From NCBI GenBank assembly GCA_043744715.1, contig JAYTUE010000214.1, positions 1 to 64,000 on the forward strand: 64,000 nucleotides of DNA. The letters run 5' to 3'. The position numbers and the translations under genes were made by a program. The stretch's first letter is position 1. Each line of letters opens with the position of its first letter. Under the pieces are notes generated by a model, which did no database searches, was not told the origin of the DNA, and saw only the letters and a program-made list of their open reading frames with translations. Positions 48,697 to 56,386 of this stretch are shown piece after piece. The DNA is from CANJSG01 sp043744715. GTDB taxonomy: Bacteria > Verrucomicrobiota > Verrucomicrobiia > Limisphaerales > CANJSG01.

Positions 48697-49677
48697 CTAC
48701 TTCGTCTTGTTCACCGGGCTGGTCGGGGATTCGACCTGCGGCGTGGCGGGCTTGGTCGCGACGGGGCGCGGCGGTGAACCCTTCTTGGCGTCGAGGTTGG
48801 AGTAGGCTTCGTCGTCGCTGACGGGCGCGGAGTTGATGCCGCCCTTGGGCACGTCGAGCTTCGAGAGCCAGACGAGCGCGTTGAGCATGAGGCGGCGCTG
48901 CTGTTCGTTCTGCCAGTTGAGGTGGAAGTGCCCGCCGGTGAAGCCGAAACCGCGTCCGCCATCGGGACGTTCCACGGCCCACATCATCGTTTCGGGCCGG
49001 CCTTTATCGGCCTGGATGTGGGGATACGGGCCCGCCGGATAAACGTAGGGTCCGTTGCGCGTGGCGTCGGACGGTTTGGCGACGAGGATGTCGGTGACGC
49101 CCGCTTTGCCGTCGCGGAAGCGCATGTTGAAATACCATTCATCCTTCGTCTTGAAGGGCTTCACCCCGCGTGTGACCGGGTGGGCGGGGAAGGCGGTGTA
49201 GTCGGCGTCCCAGATGGGGTTACAGGAGAACTGGTTTTCGTAGTGGCCACCGACCCAGTCCTTCCATTCCGCACCGCCTTTGTTGGTGACGACTTCGACG
49301 GCGTAATGGGCGAGGCCGAGGCTGACGCCCTTCTTCATCAGGCCGCCGAGGACTTCGAGACGGTTGCCCTGGACGCCGGGGTGTCCGCCGCCGCCGTCGG
49401 AGTAGATGAAGACGGCGTCCGCGCCTTCGAAGACCGAGTTGTCGTCCACCTTCTTGCCGTCGATCATCTTCACCGGCCATCCGTTCGTGATGAGGACGGT
49501 CTTAAGGCCGGCGATTCCTTCGAGGCGTTTCTGGAGAAGGATGCTGCCGGCGCGGAACTCGTGCATGAGCGGCGGATGGCTGACGGGCCCGGCGATCATG
49601 ACGAGCTTGCGATCGGCCGCGTGGACGGCGGCGACACCCATGGCGAGCGTTGTGACGAGGAGAAGGCGGAGTTTCAT
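48697..49677 (-). CDS. secreted ThuA-like domain protein
   Basis: A 326-residue protein with a signal peptide (about 1-20, A-A-V-H-A-A). The ThuA-like domain has V-M-I-A-G-P-V-S-H-P-P-L-M-H-E-F (26-41), A-V-F-I-Y-S-D-G-G-G-G-H-P (about 88-100), G-L-A-H-Y-A-V-E-V (about 120-128) and G-F-T-G-G-H-F-H-L-N-W (about 250-260). A low-complexity Pro/Thr/Lys tail (about 295-326) ends the protein. The function is inferred to be sugar-related from its family and neighbours. It runs in the same direction as the ThuA-like gene at 47816 but ends in its own terminator. Confidence 0.85.
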   Translation of the reverse strand: MKLRLLLVTTLAMGVAAVHAADRKLVMIAGPVSHPPLMHEFRAGSILLQKRLEGIAGLKTVLITNGWPVKMIDGKKVDDNSVFEGADAVFIYSDGGGGHPGVQGNRLEVLGGLMKKGVSLGLAHYAVEVVTNKGGAEWKDWVGGHYENQFSCNPIWDADYTAFPAHPVTRGVKPFKTKDEWYFNMRFRDGKAGVTDILVAKPSDATRNGPYVYPAGPYPHIQADKGRPETMMWAVERPDGGRGFGFTGGHFHLNWQNEQQRRLMLNALVWLSKLDVPKGGINSAPVSDDEAYSNLDAKKGSPPRPVATKPATPQVESPTSPVNKTK

Positions 49678-49694
49678 GGGGGTCTTGGGTCGGA

Positions 49695-50774
49695 TTACTT
49701 GGTGCGCTTGTAGACGGCGAGGATGCGCTTGGAGTCTTCCGGCGCGGAGAACTCGGTCGGGCGAGTCACCGAGCTGTAGCAGACCTTCATGGTGTCGCCG
49801 CTGACCTCGTAGATGGCGTAGAAGGTCTTGATGTCCCCCTCGTCCATGATGACGTCCATGGCCTTGCCGTTGATCTTGAGCGCGCCGTTGATCTCATGGT
49901 CGGGAGTCACGGCCTCGAAGCGGCCGCCTTTGATCGAGAGCTTGATGCCGGCGGGATCATTCGACGGGCGGCCATTGGCGATGATCTCGGAGCCGACCCA
50001 TTTGCCCTGCATCTGGTCGAGGGCGCTCGCGACGGAGGCGGTTCCGATCTCGCGGACGCGGATGTTGCGGAACTCGACGGTCATCGGTTCACCGACGTGG
50101 ATCTGGAGAGCGAGGATGCCGGACTTGGCGCCCTTGTCGGGCTGCTCGTCGGAGACGATGGAGGTGACGCGGCCGTTGATGATGTGGGTCAACTGGTAGT
50201 CGCGAGCGATGACGGTGTAGTCGTTCCAGTCTTCGGCCTTGATGTTGGCCTGGAGTTCCTCGGTCTTGCCCACGCTGCCGACGACTTCGACCTTGGTCTT
50301 CTTCGGATCGGCGGGATCGGCCTTCACGATCGTGATCTGTCCGCGCTGGGCGAGGATGCCGCGGCCGCGCTCCTCGTAGTTGATGCCGGAGTAGGTCTTG
50401 GCGGCCTCGAAGTCAGCCTGGTAACCACCGACGATCGGCCCCTGCTCGCCCTGCTGCACGACTTTGGAGCGATATTGCACGCCGGAATTGCCGAAGGTCT
50501 TGTCGTTGTTGGGAACGATCTTGTAGCTGAAGCGCAGCTCGAAGTTGGCGAACTCGGCGTTCGTGTAAACGAGGAAGGTGTTGTGCTTCAGTTTGTATTC
50601 CGGAGTCGTCTGGCCATGGATGACACCGTCCTTTACCGACCAGAGCTTGGGGTTGCCGGTCCAGCCGGAGAGGTCTTTGCCGTTGAAGAGGGGTTTGAAG
50701 CCGTCCTCGGCCGCGTGCGCGGCGGAGCCGATGGCGAGCGAGGAGAGCAGGGCGAGGCGGAGAAGTGGTTTCAT
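49695..50774 (-). CDS. secreted DUF1080 protein with C-terminal TIGR03067-like domain
   Basis: The 359-residue protein from ATG 50774 has a signal peptide (about 1-21). The DUF1080 domain (about 24-245) has L-F-N-G-K-D-L-S-G-W-T-G (29-40), F-G-N-S-G-V-Q-Y-R-S (about 94-103) and V-E-F-R-N-I-R-V-R-E (about 233-242). The C-terminal part (about 252-359) begins L-D-Q-M-Q-G-K-W-V-G-S-E and has Y-E-V-S-G-D-T-M-K-V-C-Y, as in TIGR03067, a small beta-barrel common in Planctomycetes and Verrucomicrobia. The gene precedes the ThuA-like gene by 17 bases, so the two are likely cotranscribed. Confidence 0.88.
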   Translation of the reverse strand: MKPLLRLALLSSLAIGSAAHAAEDGFKPLFNGKDLSGWTGNPKLWSVKDGVIHGQTTPEYKLKHNTFLVYTNAEFANFELRFSYKIVPNNDKTFGNSGVQYRSKVVQQGEQGPIVGGYQADFEAAKTYSGINYEERGRGILAQRGQITIVKADPADPKKTKVEVVGSVGKTEELQANIKAEDWNDYTVIARDYQLTHIINGRVTSIVSDEQPDKGAKSGILALQIHVGEPMTVEFRNIRVREIGTASVASALDQMQGKWVGSEIIANGRPSNDPAGIKLSIKGGRFEAVTPDHEINGALKINGKAMDVIMDEGDIKTFYAIYEVSGDTMKVCYSSVTRPTEFSAPEDSKRILAVYKRTK

Positions 50775-50854
50775 GGTCTTGGGAAGTTGGTTTTGCTGAA
50801 GAGTGGAAGCGGCGAAGGATCGGAATGGTTCTGGTAGCATTGCTGTCAGGACCA

Positions 50855-50882
50855 GCCTCCCGGCGAGCGGCTGCCGGGAGGC
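50855..50882 (-). terminator. strong hairpin after the sugar isomerase gene
   Basis: GCCTCCCGGC and GCCGGGAGGC form a perfect 10-bp stem with an 8-base loop, 14 bases beyond the stop of the 50897-51739 gene. A T tract is lacking, so it could be an attenuating or mRNA-stabilising hairpin instead of a complete intrinsic terminator. Confidence 0.5.
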
Positions 50883-50896
50883 TTCGGCGAAAGGGA

Positions 50897-51739
50897 TTAC
50901 TTGAGGGCCTTCTTGAGGAACTTGAGGCCCTTGACCGCGATCTCATTGCGGGTGGGTTCCATCTTGCGCCAGATGGCGGCCGCGCGGGCGATGACCTTCA
51001 CGTCGGTGGTGAAGCTCTCGATGACGACGTCGCCCTTGTATTTGATCTTCTTCAGCGCCTTGGCGATGGGCTTCCAGTCGATGTGGTCGTTGCCGGGAGT
51101 GCCGCGGTCGCTGCCGCAGGCGTGGAAGTGGGCGAGGTGTTTGCCGGCCTTGAGGATGGCGGCGGCCTGGTTCTTCTCCTCGATGTTCATGTGGAAGGTG
51201 TCGAGGTGGAGCTTCAGCGCGGGGCTGCCGACCGCCTTGATGAGCTTCAAGCCCTGGTCGCAGGTGTTGAGGAAGTCGGTCTCGAAGCGGTTGAGCGGCT
51301 CGACGGCGATCTGCACGCCGCGCTTTTCGGCATAGGCGGAGAGATCCTTCAGGTTCTTCACCACGAGCGCCCATTCGATCTTCTGCGCGGAGGCTTCAAC
51401 GGCGTCGGCCTTGCCCACGACGCTGTAGACCGGGCCGATCAACGTCGGGCAGCCGAGGACGACCATCTGGTCGATGAGGGCCTTGCAGTAGTCCATGGCC
51501 GTCTTCTGTTCTTCGGCTGTGCCGCGGAAGTCGCGGCCGGGTCCCATGGCGGCGCAGACGGAACCGCAGGCGAGCTTGGCCTTGTCGAGCTCGGCCTTCA
51601 CGTGCGCGGGATCGATGTGGGACGGATCTTCGATCGCGATCTCGATGGTCTCGAAGCCCCAAGTCTTGAACTGCTTGAAGAGCTTGGTGCTGGCGTTGGT
51701 GAAGGGGGAGGTGAAGAGGAATGAATTGATGCCGAATCT
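50897..51739 (-). CDS. sugar phosphate isomerase/epimerase (tagatose 3-epimerase-like)
   Basis: A 280-residue TIM-barrel protein of the AP endonuclease 2/xylose isomerase-like group. Metal-ligand motifs of D-tagatose/D-psicose 3-epimerases are visible: V-E-P-L-N-R-F-E-T (E near 148), L-H-L-D-T-F-H-M-N (D and H near 181-184), H-F-H-A-C-G-S-D-R-G (H near 207) and V-I-E-S-F (E near 242). The N-terminus M-R-F-G-I-N-S-F-L-F is typical. It probably interconverts ketohexoses that the nearby secreted enzymes release. There is no signal peptide, so it is cytoplasmic. Confidence 0.87.
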   Translation of the reverse strand, partial: RFGINSFLFTSPFTNASTKLFKQFKTWGFETIEIAIEDPSHIDPAHVKAELDKAKLACGSVCAAMGPGRDFRGTAEEQKTAMDYCKALIDQMVVLGCPTLIGPVYSVVGKADAVEASAQKIEWALVVKNLKDLSAYAEKRGVQIAVEPLNRFETDFLNTCDQGLKLIKAVGSPALKLHLDTFHMNIEEKNQAAAILKAGKHLAHFHACGSDRGTPGNDHIDWKPIAKALKKIKYKGDVVIESFTTDVKVIARAAAIWRKMEPTRNEIAVKGLKFLKKALK

Positions 51740-51859
51740 CATAAAGCGTGTGGAATTCGCCGTGAGGCTAAACAAGGCCGGGGGTCAGTCAAAGCTTTTG
51801 CCCAGTAAGACGAGGCTGCTCCGTTGCCATGGCTGCCGTGGGTTCCGTAGTTTTACGTG

Positions 51860-52420
51860 ATGCGGACGGCATTCAAAGAATGGGCCATCGTGGTCGACGC
51901 GCTCGGGCGCGGGGAACAGATCCTCATCCTGCGGAAGGGCGGGATCGCGGAGGGCCGTGGCGGCTTCAAGCCGGAGCACGAACGGTTTCTTCTGTTTCCG
52001 ACATTGTTCCACCAGCAGCGCGAGTCCGTCGTCCCGGCGGCGCAGGCGCGGTATGACGTGATCGCGCCCGGTCTGCCCGGCCCGGAGACGTTGCGCTTGG
52101 AATTCACGGCGGAAGTCGTGTTCGTCCGCCAGCTCCAGACTCTGGCGGAGGCGGAACGGGTGAAGGGCCTCCACCTCTGGCGCGATGAGCTGGTGGCCGA
52201 GCGGTTCGATTGGGGCCGGGACAAGAGTCTCTACGTGATGGCGGTGCGAATCCGGCGGCTGCCGCAACGGATCGATCTGCCGATGTTGCCCGCATATGGC
52301 GGTTGCAAGTCGTGGATCGAAACCGCCGTCGACGTGGACGATTCGGCAGCGGTGTCGGTGCTGAGTGACGCGGAGTTTACGGCGAAGCTGGCGGCGGTGG
52401 AGAAGGCGTTGGCGGGCTGA
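51860..52420 (+). CDS. DUF1802 family protein
   Basis: A 186-residue cytoplasmic protein of the DUF1802 family. It begins T-A-F-K-E-W-A-I-V-V-D-A-L-G-R-G-E-Q-I-L and has I-L-R-K-G-G-I-A-E (22-30), H-E-R-F-L-L-F-P-T-L-F-H-Q (39-51) and Y-V-M-A-V-R-I near 122. ATG 51860 follows an in-frame GTG and is preferred. No reaction is known for the family. It is divergent from the sugar isomerase gene. Confidence 0.85.
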   Translation: MRTAFKEWAIVVDALGRGEQILILRKGGIAEGRGGFKPEHERFLLFPTLFHQQRESVVPAAQARYDVIAPGLPGPETLRLEFTAEVVFVRQLQTLAEAERVKGLHLWRDELVAERFDWGRDKSLYVMAVRIRRLPQRIDLPMLPAYGGCKSWIETAVDVDDSAAVSVLSDAEFTAKLAAVEKALAG

Positions 52421-52461
52421 CTTGAATGGGCTTAACGGCAGCTCAGCCCTGCCATTCTAGG

Positions 52462-53877
52462 CTAGGTGAGGCCGCGCTGCTGCGCGGCCTTGGAATCTTC
52501 GGCAAGGATTAGTTCGACGGCTGCTTTCACATCCGGAGCCGAGTAGTCGGGCGAAACCGCGTGCCGTTGATCGCCGCCGCCGTAGCCCGTGCTGACGAGG
52601 ATGCTGCGGATGCCGGCGTTCTTGGCGGTCTGGATGTCGGTCGTGGTGTCGCCGATGAACCACGAACGCGTCAGGTCGATGTTCAGGTCGCGGACGGACT
52701 GCTCGACCATGCCGGTCTTTGGCTTGCGGCAATCGCAGGCGATCTTCAGCTCGGGCCGTTCGCCGGGGAACCCTTTCTCCGGGTGGTGCGGGCAGAAGTA
52801 GATGCGGTCGAGGAACGCGTGCTCCATTCCCAGCAGGGTCTCCATCTTGTCGTGCGTGCGGCGGAGTTCGCCGTCGGAGGTGAAGCCCTTGGCGACGACG
52901 GGTTGGTTGGTGACGAGGACAGTGCGGTAGCCCGCGAGGTTCAGCGCATGCACCGCGTCCGCGGCTCCGGGAAGAAGCTCCAGTTCCTCCGCCGTGCGCA
53001 ATCCGTCGCGGCTGACTTCCTTCACCAACGTTCCGTCGCGATCGAGGAAGACGGCGGGTTGTTGGACATCGAGGGAGCTGCGGGCGATTACGCCGGAGGC
53101 AAGCTGTCCGGCGATCTTGTCGTAACGCTCGGGGGTTCCGATATCTTTGATGAACTCAGGTGTGTTGTAGCCGAGCAGGCGCGCGCCGTTGCGGAGCATC
53201 GCGGGGAAGACGTCCTTGCCGAAATCCAACAGCGTCCGAGGTCGCGTATCCGGCATCTGGAATCCGGCATCTGGAATCTGACCCGATGCCTGATGCCTGA
53301 TACCGGATTCCAGATGCCGGAACGGTTCGAGCGCGCCCTTCTCGAGGATGTAGAGCCCGGCGTTGACGAGATTCTGCCGCCAGACTCCGGCGGGATGCGG
53401 GCGGTTGTGGAAGGCGGTGACGTTGTCTTTGTTGTCCACTTCGACGAGGTCGGAATCGAGCGGGTGGTCGTTCGGGTGCAACACGAGCGACGCGGCGGCG
53501 TTTGCCTTTTCGTGGGCCTGACGGAGCCGCGTCAGGTCGAGGTTCAGCATCGTGTCTCCGTAGAGCACGGCGAACCGGTCGGCCAATAGATCAAAGCCGT
53601 CCAAGACCGCGCCGGCCGTGCCGAGGGGTTCACGTTCCACAACGTGGCGGATGTGGACTCCAAACTTCGCGCCGTCGCCGAAGTGGGCGTCGATGATGTC
53701 CGCGCGGTAGCAGGAGAAGATGAGGATGTCGGTGAAGCCGTGCTTCCGGCAGAGCTCGATGTGGTATTCGAGCAATGGCCGGCCGGCGAAGGGGATCATC
53801 GGCTTGGGCAAATCGCCAAGCCGGGCGCGGAGCCGGGTGCCCATGCCGCCGGCGAGGATGATGGACTGATGGGACAT
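52462..53877 (-). CDS. sugar nucleotidyltransferase-HAD phosphatase fusion
   Basis: Residues 1-250 form a nucleotidyltransferase with G-G-M-G-T-R-L (10-16), K-P-M-I-P-F-A-G-R-P-L and L-Y-G-D-T-M-L-N. Residues about 268-450 form a HAD phosphatase with F-L-D-R-D-G-T-L (about 275-282), V-T-N-Q and the zinc-loop C-P-H-H-P-E-K-G and C-D-C-R-K-P, as in GmhB (D-glycero-heptose-bisphosphate phosphatase). Such fusions serve LPS or capsule heptose-nucleotide synthesis. Residues about 187-210 are foreign: they are encoded by a palindromic repeat that lies in frame. The neighbour is an SDR epimerase in the same direction. Confidence 0.9.
   Translation of the reverse strand: MSHQSIILAGGMGTRLRARLGDLPKPMIPFAGRPLLEYHIELCRKHGFTDILIFSCYRADIIDAHFGDGAKFGVHIRHVVEREPLGTAGAVLDGFDLLADRFAVLYGDTMLNLDLTRLRQAHEKANAAASLVLHPNDHPLDSDLVEVDNKDNVTAFHNRPHPAGVWRQNLVNAGLYILEKGALEPFRHLESGIRHQASGQIPDAGFQMPDTRPRTLLDFGKDVFPAMLRNGARLLGYNTPEFIKDIGTPERYDKIAGQLASGVIARSSLDVQQPAVFLDRDGTLVKEVSRDGLRTAEELELLPGAADAVHALNLAGYRTVLVTNQPVVAKGFTSDGELRRTHDKMETLLGMEHAFLDRIYFCPHHPEKGFPGERPELKIACDCRKPKTGMVEQSVRDLNIDLTRSWFIGDTTTDIQTAKNAGIRSILVSTGYGGGDQRHAVSPDYSAPDVKAAVELILAEDSKAAQQRGLT
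53250..53320. repeat. palindromic element inside a coding sequence
   Basis: The 18-base arm CCGGCATCTGGAATCCGG (53250-53267) has a perfect inverted partner at 53303-53320. Between them lies a 35-base loop containing GATGCCTGATGCCTGAT. The reading frame passes through it, giving H-L-E-S-G-I-R-H-Q-A-S-G-Q-I-P-D-A-G-F-Q within the nucleotidyltransferase domain. Confidence 0.8.
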
Positions 53878-53884
53878 GGGTAAA

Positions 53885-53970
53885 GGGATGGGGGATGAAT
53901 TATGAAGTATGAAGAGAACGGGTCAGGACGCAGGCGATGGTTTCATGCCTCATCCTTCATCCCTCATCCC
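53885..53970. repeat. imperfect inverted repeat between sugar-nucleotide genes
   Basis: GGGATGGGGGATGAA (53885-53899) and TTCATCCCTCATCCC (53956-53970) are reverse complements with one mismatch. They occupy most of the 96-base gap upstream of the nucleotidyltransferase gene. A repeated element or an mRNA hairpin are both possible. Confidence 0.45.
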
Positions 53971-53973
53971 TGT

Positions 53974-54936
53974 TCACAGCCCCTGTTCGGTCGCGACTTC
54001 GTTCACCGAGCGGTCGACGGCTTCGTTCGAGGTGAGGCGCGGGCTCCAGCCGAGGCGCTTGAGCTTGTCGACGGAGTATTGGAAACGAGGCACGTCGCCG
54101 ATCCAGCCCCGGCTGCCGCCGGTGTAGTTGATCTTGGCACCGGGGGAGACGCGTTTGACCACGGCGTCGGCCATGTAGCGGACGGTGGTGAGCGAGTCGG
54201 AGGTGCCGATGTTGTAGAACGCGAGATGCTCCGTCGCCGTGTCGACGATGTAGAGCATGGCTTCCACGAGGTCGGCCACGTGGAAGTAGGGCTTCTCCTG
54301 CGTGCCGTCGCCGAGGACTTCGAGCTCGGCCTTGTTGCGTTTCAGCTTCTGCACGAAGTCGTAGATCGCGCCGTGGGTGGAGCGGCTGCCGACGACGTTG
54401 GGGAAACGGAAGATCCAGGCGCGGGTCAGGATCGTCTGCAGCGCGGTGGAGATGATGGCCTCGGAGGCGAGCTTCATCGCGCCGTAGTTGGAGATGGGGA
54501 AAAGCGGTCCGATGTCCTCCGAAAGTTTGGCCGGGTGTTCGCCGTAGATGGCGGAGGTGGAGGCGAAGGCGATGCGCTTGATCGAGAAATCCTTCATCAC
54601 CTTCAGCAGGTTGAAGGTGGTCATGAACGTGTCGCGCAGGTCCACGTCGGGATTGGTGGCGCCGGCGCGGATGTCGGAATTGGCCGCGAGGTGCCAGGCC
54701 ATCTCGTAGGCTCCGTCGCCGCCTTCGGTTTCGAGAGCGCGGCGCATGGCGGCGAGGTCGTTGACGTCGGCCTCGTGGAACTTGAACTGGCCGGTGGCGA
54801 GGGCCTTGGCGTTGTTGTCGCGCCGGCCGAGCTTGAGGTTGTCGACCCCGACCACGGTGTGTCCGCGGGCGATGAGGGCATCGACGAGGTGGCAGCCGAT
54901 GAAACCCGCGGCTCCGGTGACAAGGCACTTGCTCAT
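53974..54936 (-). CDS. NAD-dependent epimerase/dehydratase (nucleotide-sugar SDR)
   Basis: The 320-residue protein is an extended short-chain dehydrogenase acting on nucleotide sugars. The NAD motif G-A-A-G-F-I-G is at 8-14, H-L-A-A-N-S-D at 82-88, the catalytic S-T-S-A-I-Y-G (Thr/Ser near 127) and Y-G-A-M-K (Y151, K155). Later, F-R-F-P-N-V-V-G-S-R (about 174-183) and P-Y-F-H-V-A-D-L-V-E-A (about 211-221) fit UDP-glucose 4-epimerase-like and heptose epimerase-like enzymes. ATG 54936 was chosen because the glycine-rich motif then lies at the usual place. It is upstream of and co-directional with the nucleotidyltransferase-HAD gene. Confidence 0.9.
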   Translation of the reverse strand: MSKCLVTGAAGFIGCHLVDALIARGHTVVGVDNLKLGRRDNNAKALATGQFKFHEADVNDLAAMRRALETEGGDGAYEMAWHLAANSDIRAGATNPDVDLRDTFMTTFNLLKVMKDFSIKRIAFASTSAIYGEHPAKLSEDIGPLFPISNYGAMKLASEAIISTALQTILTRAWIFRFPNVVGSRSTHGAIYDFVQKLKRNKAELEVLGDGTQEKPYFHVADLVEAMLYIVDTATEHLAFYNIGTSDSLTTVRYMADAVVKRVSPGAKINYTGGSRGWIGDVPRFQYSVDKLKRLGWSPRLTSNEAVDRSVNEVATEQGL

Positions 54937-55086
54937 GGGAAGAGTGTGGGTTGGCCCGGAGCCTGCGGGCAAGCGGGGAGGTTGGCCGGCGGTGTCCTAA
55001 TCTGGGCTCTTAAACTTCTTCGTAATCCGATTAAGAAAAAGATGAAGAGCATGATTAGGACACTGCCGTTTGGTCGGGGGCGACTT

Positions 55087-55289
55087 AGCCGGGATCATGC
55101 AGTTGCAGGACGATCCGCGAAGCGGACTCGGCAAAGTAGGGCAGTGCATCCTGCCTGCCCAAGACGCTCCCGGCATGGAACCAAACGGGTCGGGAGTGTC
55201 AGGGCGTTCATTGTTGCGGGAACCCTTGTCAGCACGGGGCAGGCTGGAAGCCCGCCCTACTCTCTACTGCATGGGTCCGGCTCAGAACA
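55087..55289 (+). repeat. dispersed repeat copy B
   Basis: This is the second full copy of the family at 10400-10600. It shares both ends (AGCCGGGATCATGCAG and GTCCGGCTCAGAA) and several internal blocks, with scattered differences and small length changes. It lies in a 479-base gap that also contains an insertion-sequence-like inverted pair, next to a truncated phosphatase gene. The rest of the gap (54937-55086) shows no gene. Confidence 0.75.
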
Positions 55290-55318
55290 ATCAGGCACCA
55301 TGGATGGAGTAGAACCTG

Positions 55319-55396
55319 TCAAAACTCTTTAGAAATGTCCCCTTAAGAACTCAGGAGAAAATGTCCAGAAGGGGACATTTCTAAAGAGTTCTGACA
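55319..55396. mobile_element. fused insertion-sequence-like inverted ends
   Basis: AACTCTTTAGAAATGTCCCC with TT (55323-55344) and its exact reverse complement (55369-55390) form a perfect 22-base inverted repeat around a 24-base centre. The match extends outward with one mismatch (TGTCA-A/G-AACTC on each side), giving about 27 bases. No transposase lies between, so these look like the two termini of an element whose interior was deleted, or a very small derivative. A related solitary end is at 26074. Confidence 0.65.
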
Positions 55397-55415
55397 CTGG
55401 CCCTGCACGCGCGGC

Positions 55416-56147
55416 GTGACAACGTTGGACGACGATTTCCCGGATGTGCCGGAACAGATCATTTTCACCACGCCGCGCCTACGCGATGAGCTTTTCGCCG
55501 CCGGCATTCTCACATCGACCAACCAGGCCGATTTCCTCCTGCAAGGTCCGCCCACGAAAGACCGCATCTGGACTTCCGCCGCCGCACACGTGATCCAGAA
55601 ACGCCGACCGAACTTCATGGCGATCCACATGCTGATCACCGATTCGACCCAGCACAAATACGGCCCGAACTCTCCAGCCGCCTACACCGCGCTGGCACTC
55701 GCGGACACGCAGCTCGGCGATGTGCTCAAGGCCATCGACACCGCCGGTATCCGCGACACGACGACGCTCTTCGTCACGGCGGACCACGGCTTCGCGGGGG
55801 CGTTGAAGGCGGTGAATCCGAATGTCGCCTTCCGCAAGGCCGGCCTCATCCGCGTGGCCGCGTCGCCGGCGCTGATCAGCGCGAAGGCCCAGAGCATTTC
55901 CGAAGGCAGGATAGCGATGGTTTACCTGACCGATCCCAGGACCCGTAAGGAAGACGAGGCTAAGGTCATCTCCCTCCTGCGCGAGGCTGAAGGCGTGGCG
56001 GACATCCTCACGCCGGACAAGTTTTCCGCGCTCCACCTGCCAGACCCGGACAAGAACCCGCAGATGGCGAACCTCCTCGGCCAGTCGTTGCCCGACGTGG
56101 ACGGCAAGGTCATCGAAGGCCTGCTGACCGAGGAGGCTGCGCGCTGA
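55416..56147 (+). pseudogene. truncated alkaline phosphatase-superfamily protein
   Basis: A 243-codon frame opening directly after the inverted pair encodes the C-terminal half of a nucleotide pyrophosphatase/alkaline phosphatase-like enzyme: H-M-L-I-T-D-S-T-Q-H-K-Y-G-P (about 71-84, metal ligands D and H) and T-T-L-F-V-T-A-D-H-G-F (about 111-121, D-H pair). The N-terminal part with the nucleophilic Thr/Ser is missing. Near residue 220 the text passes straight from D-K-N-P-Q-M to L-G-Q-S-L-P-D-V-D-G-K, whereas relatives have roughly 50 further residues there with the last metal-binding His. The gene is therefore damaged twice. Confidence 0.65.
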
Positions 56148-56176
56148 CGGACTAAGGTATCGGGCGAAGTCGCGGA

Positions 56177-56334
56177 GGTAGGGCGCAGGCTCCCGCCAAG
56201 CCGCCTGGAAACTTCCTGCTATCACGGCACGCAAAAGCGGCAATGCAACCTCTCCCGGCCGTTGGATTCCCCGGCATAGCCTGTCCGGTCTTCGCGAGCC
56301 ACAAGGCGGCTCGGCAGGAGCCTTCGCCCTACCA
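56177..56334. repeat. inverted pair of REP-like repeats
   Basis: GGTAGGGCGCAGGCTCCCGC (from 56177) and GGCTCGGCAGGAGCCTTCGC followed by CCTACCA (56308-56334) are inverted variants of one unit. They enclose about 100 bases in the 239-base gap before the DUF2851 gene. The right arm recurs exactly at 63532-63558. Confidence 0.7.
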
Positions 56335-56386
56335 CATTGAAGCTTCCGCCAGGGTTTCAAGGCACCCCCTAGTTGGATCAATCAGC

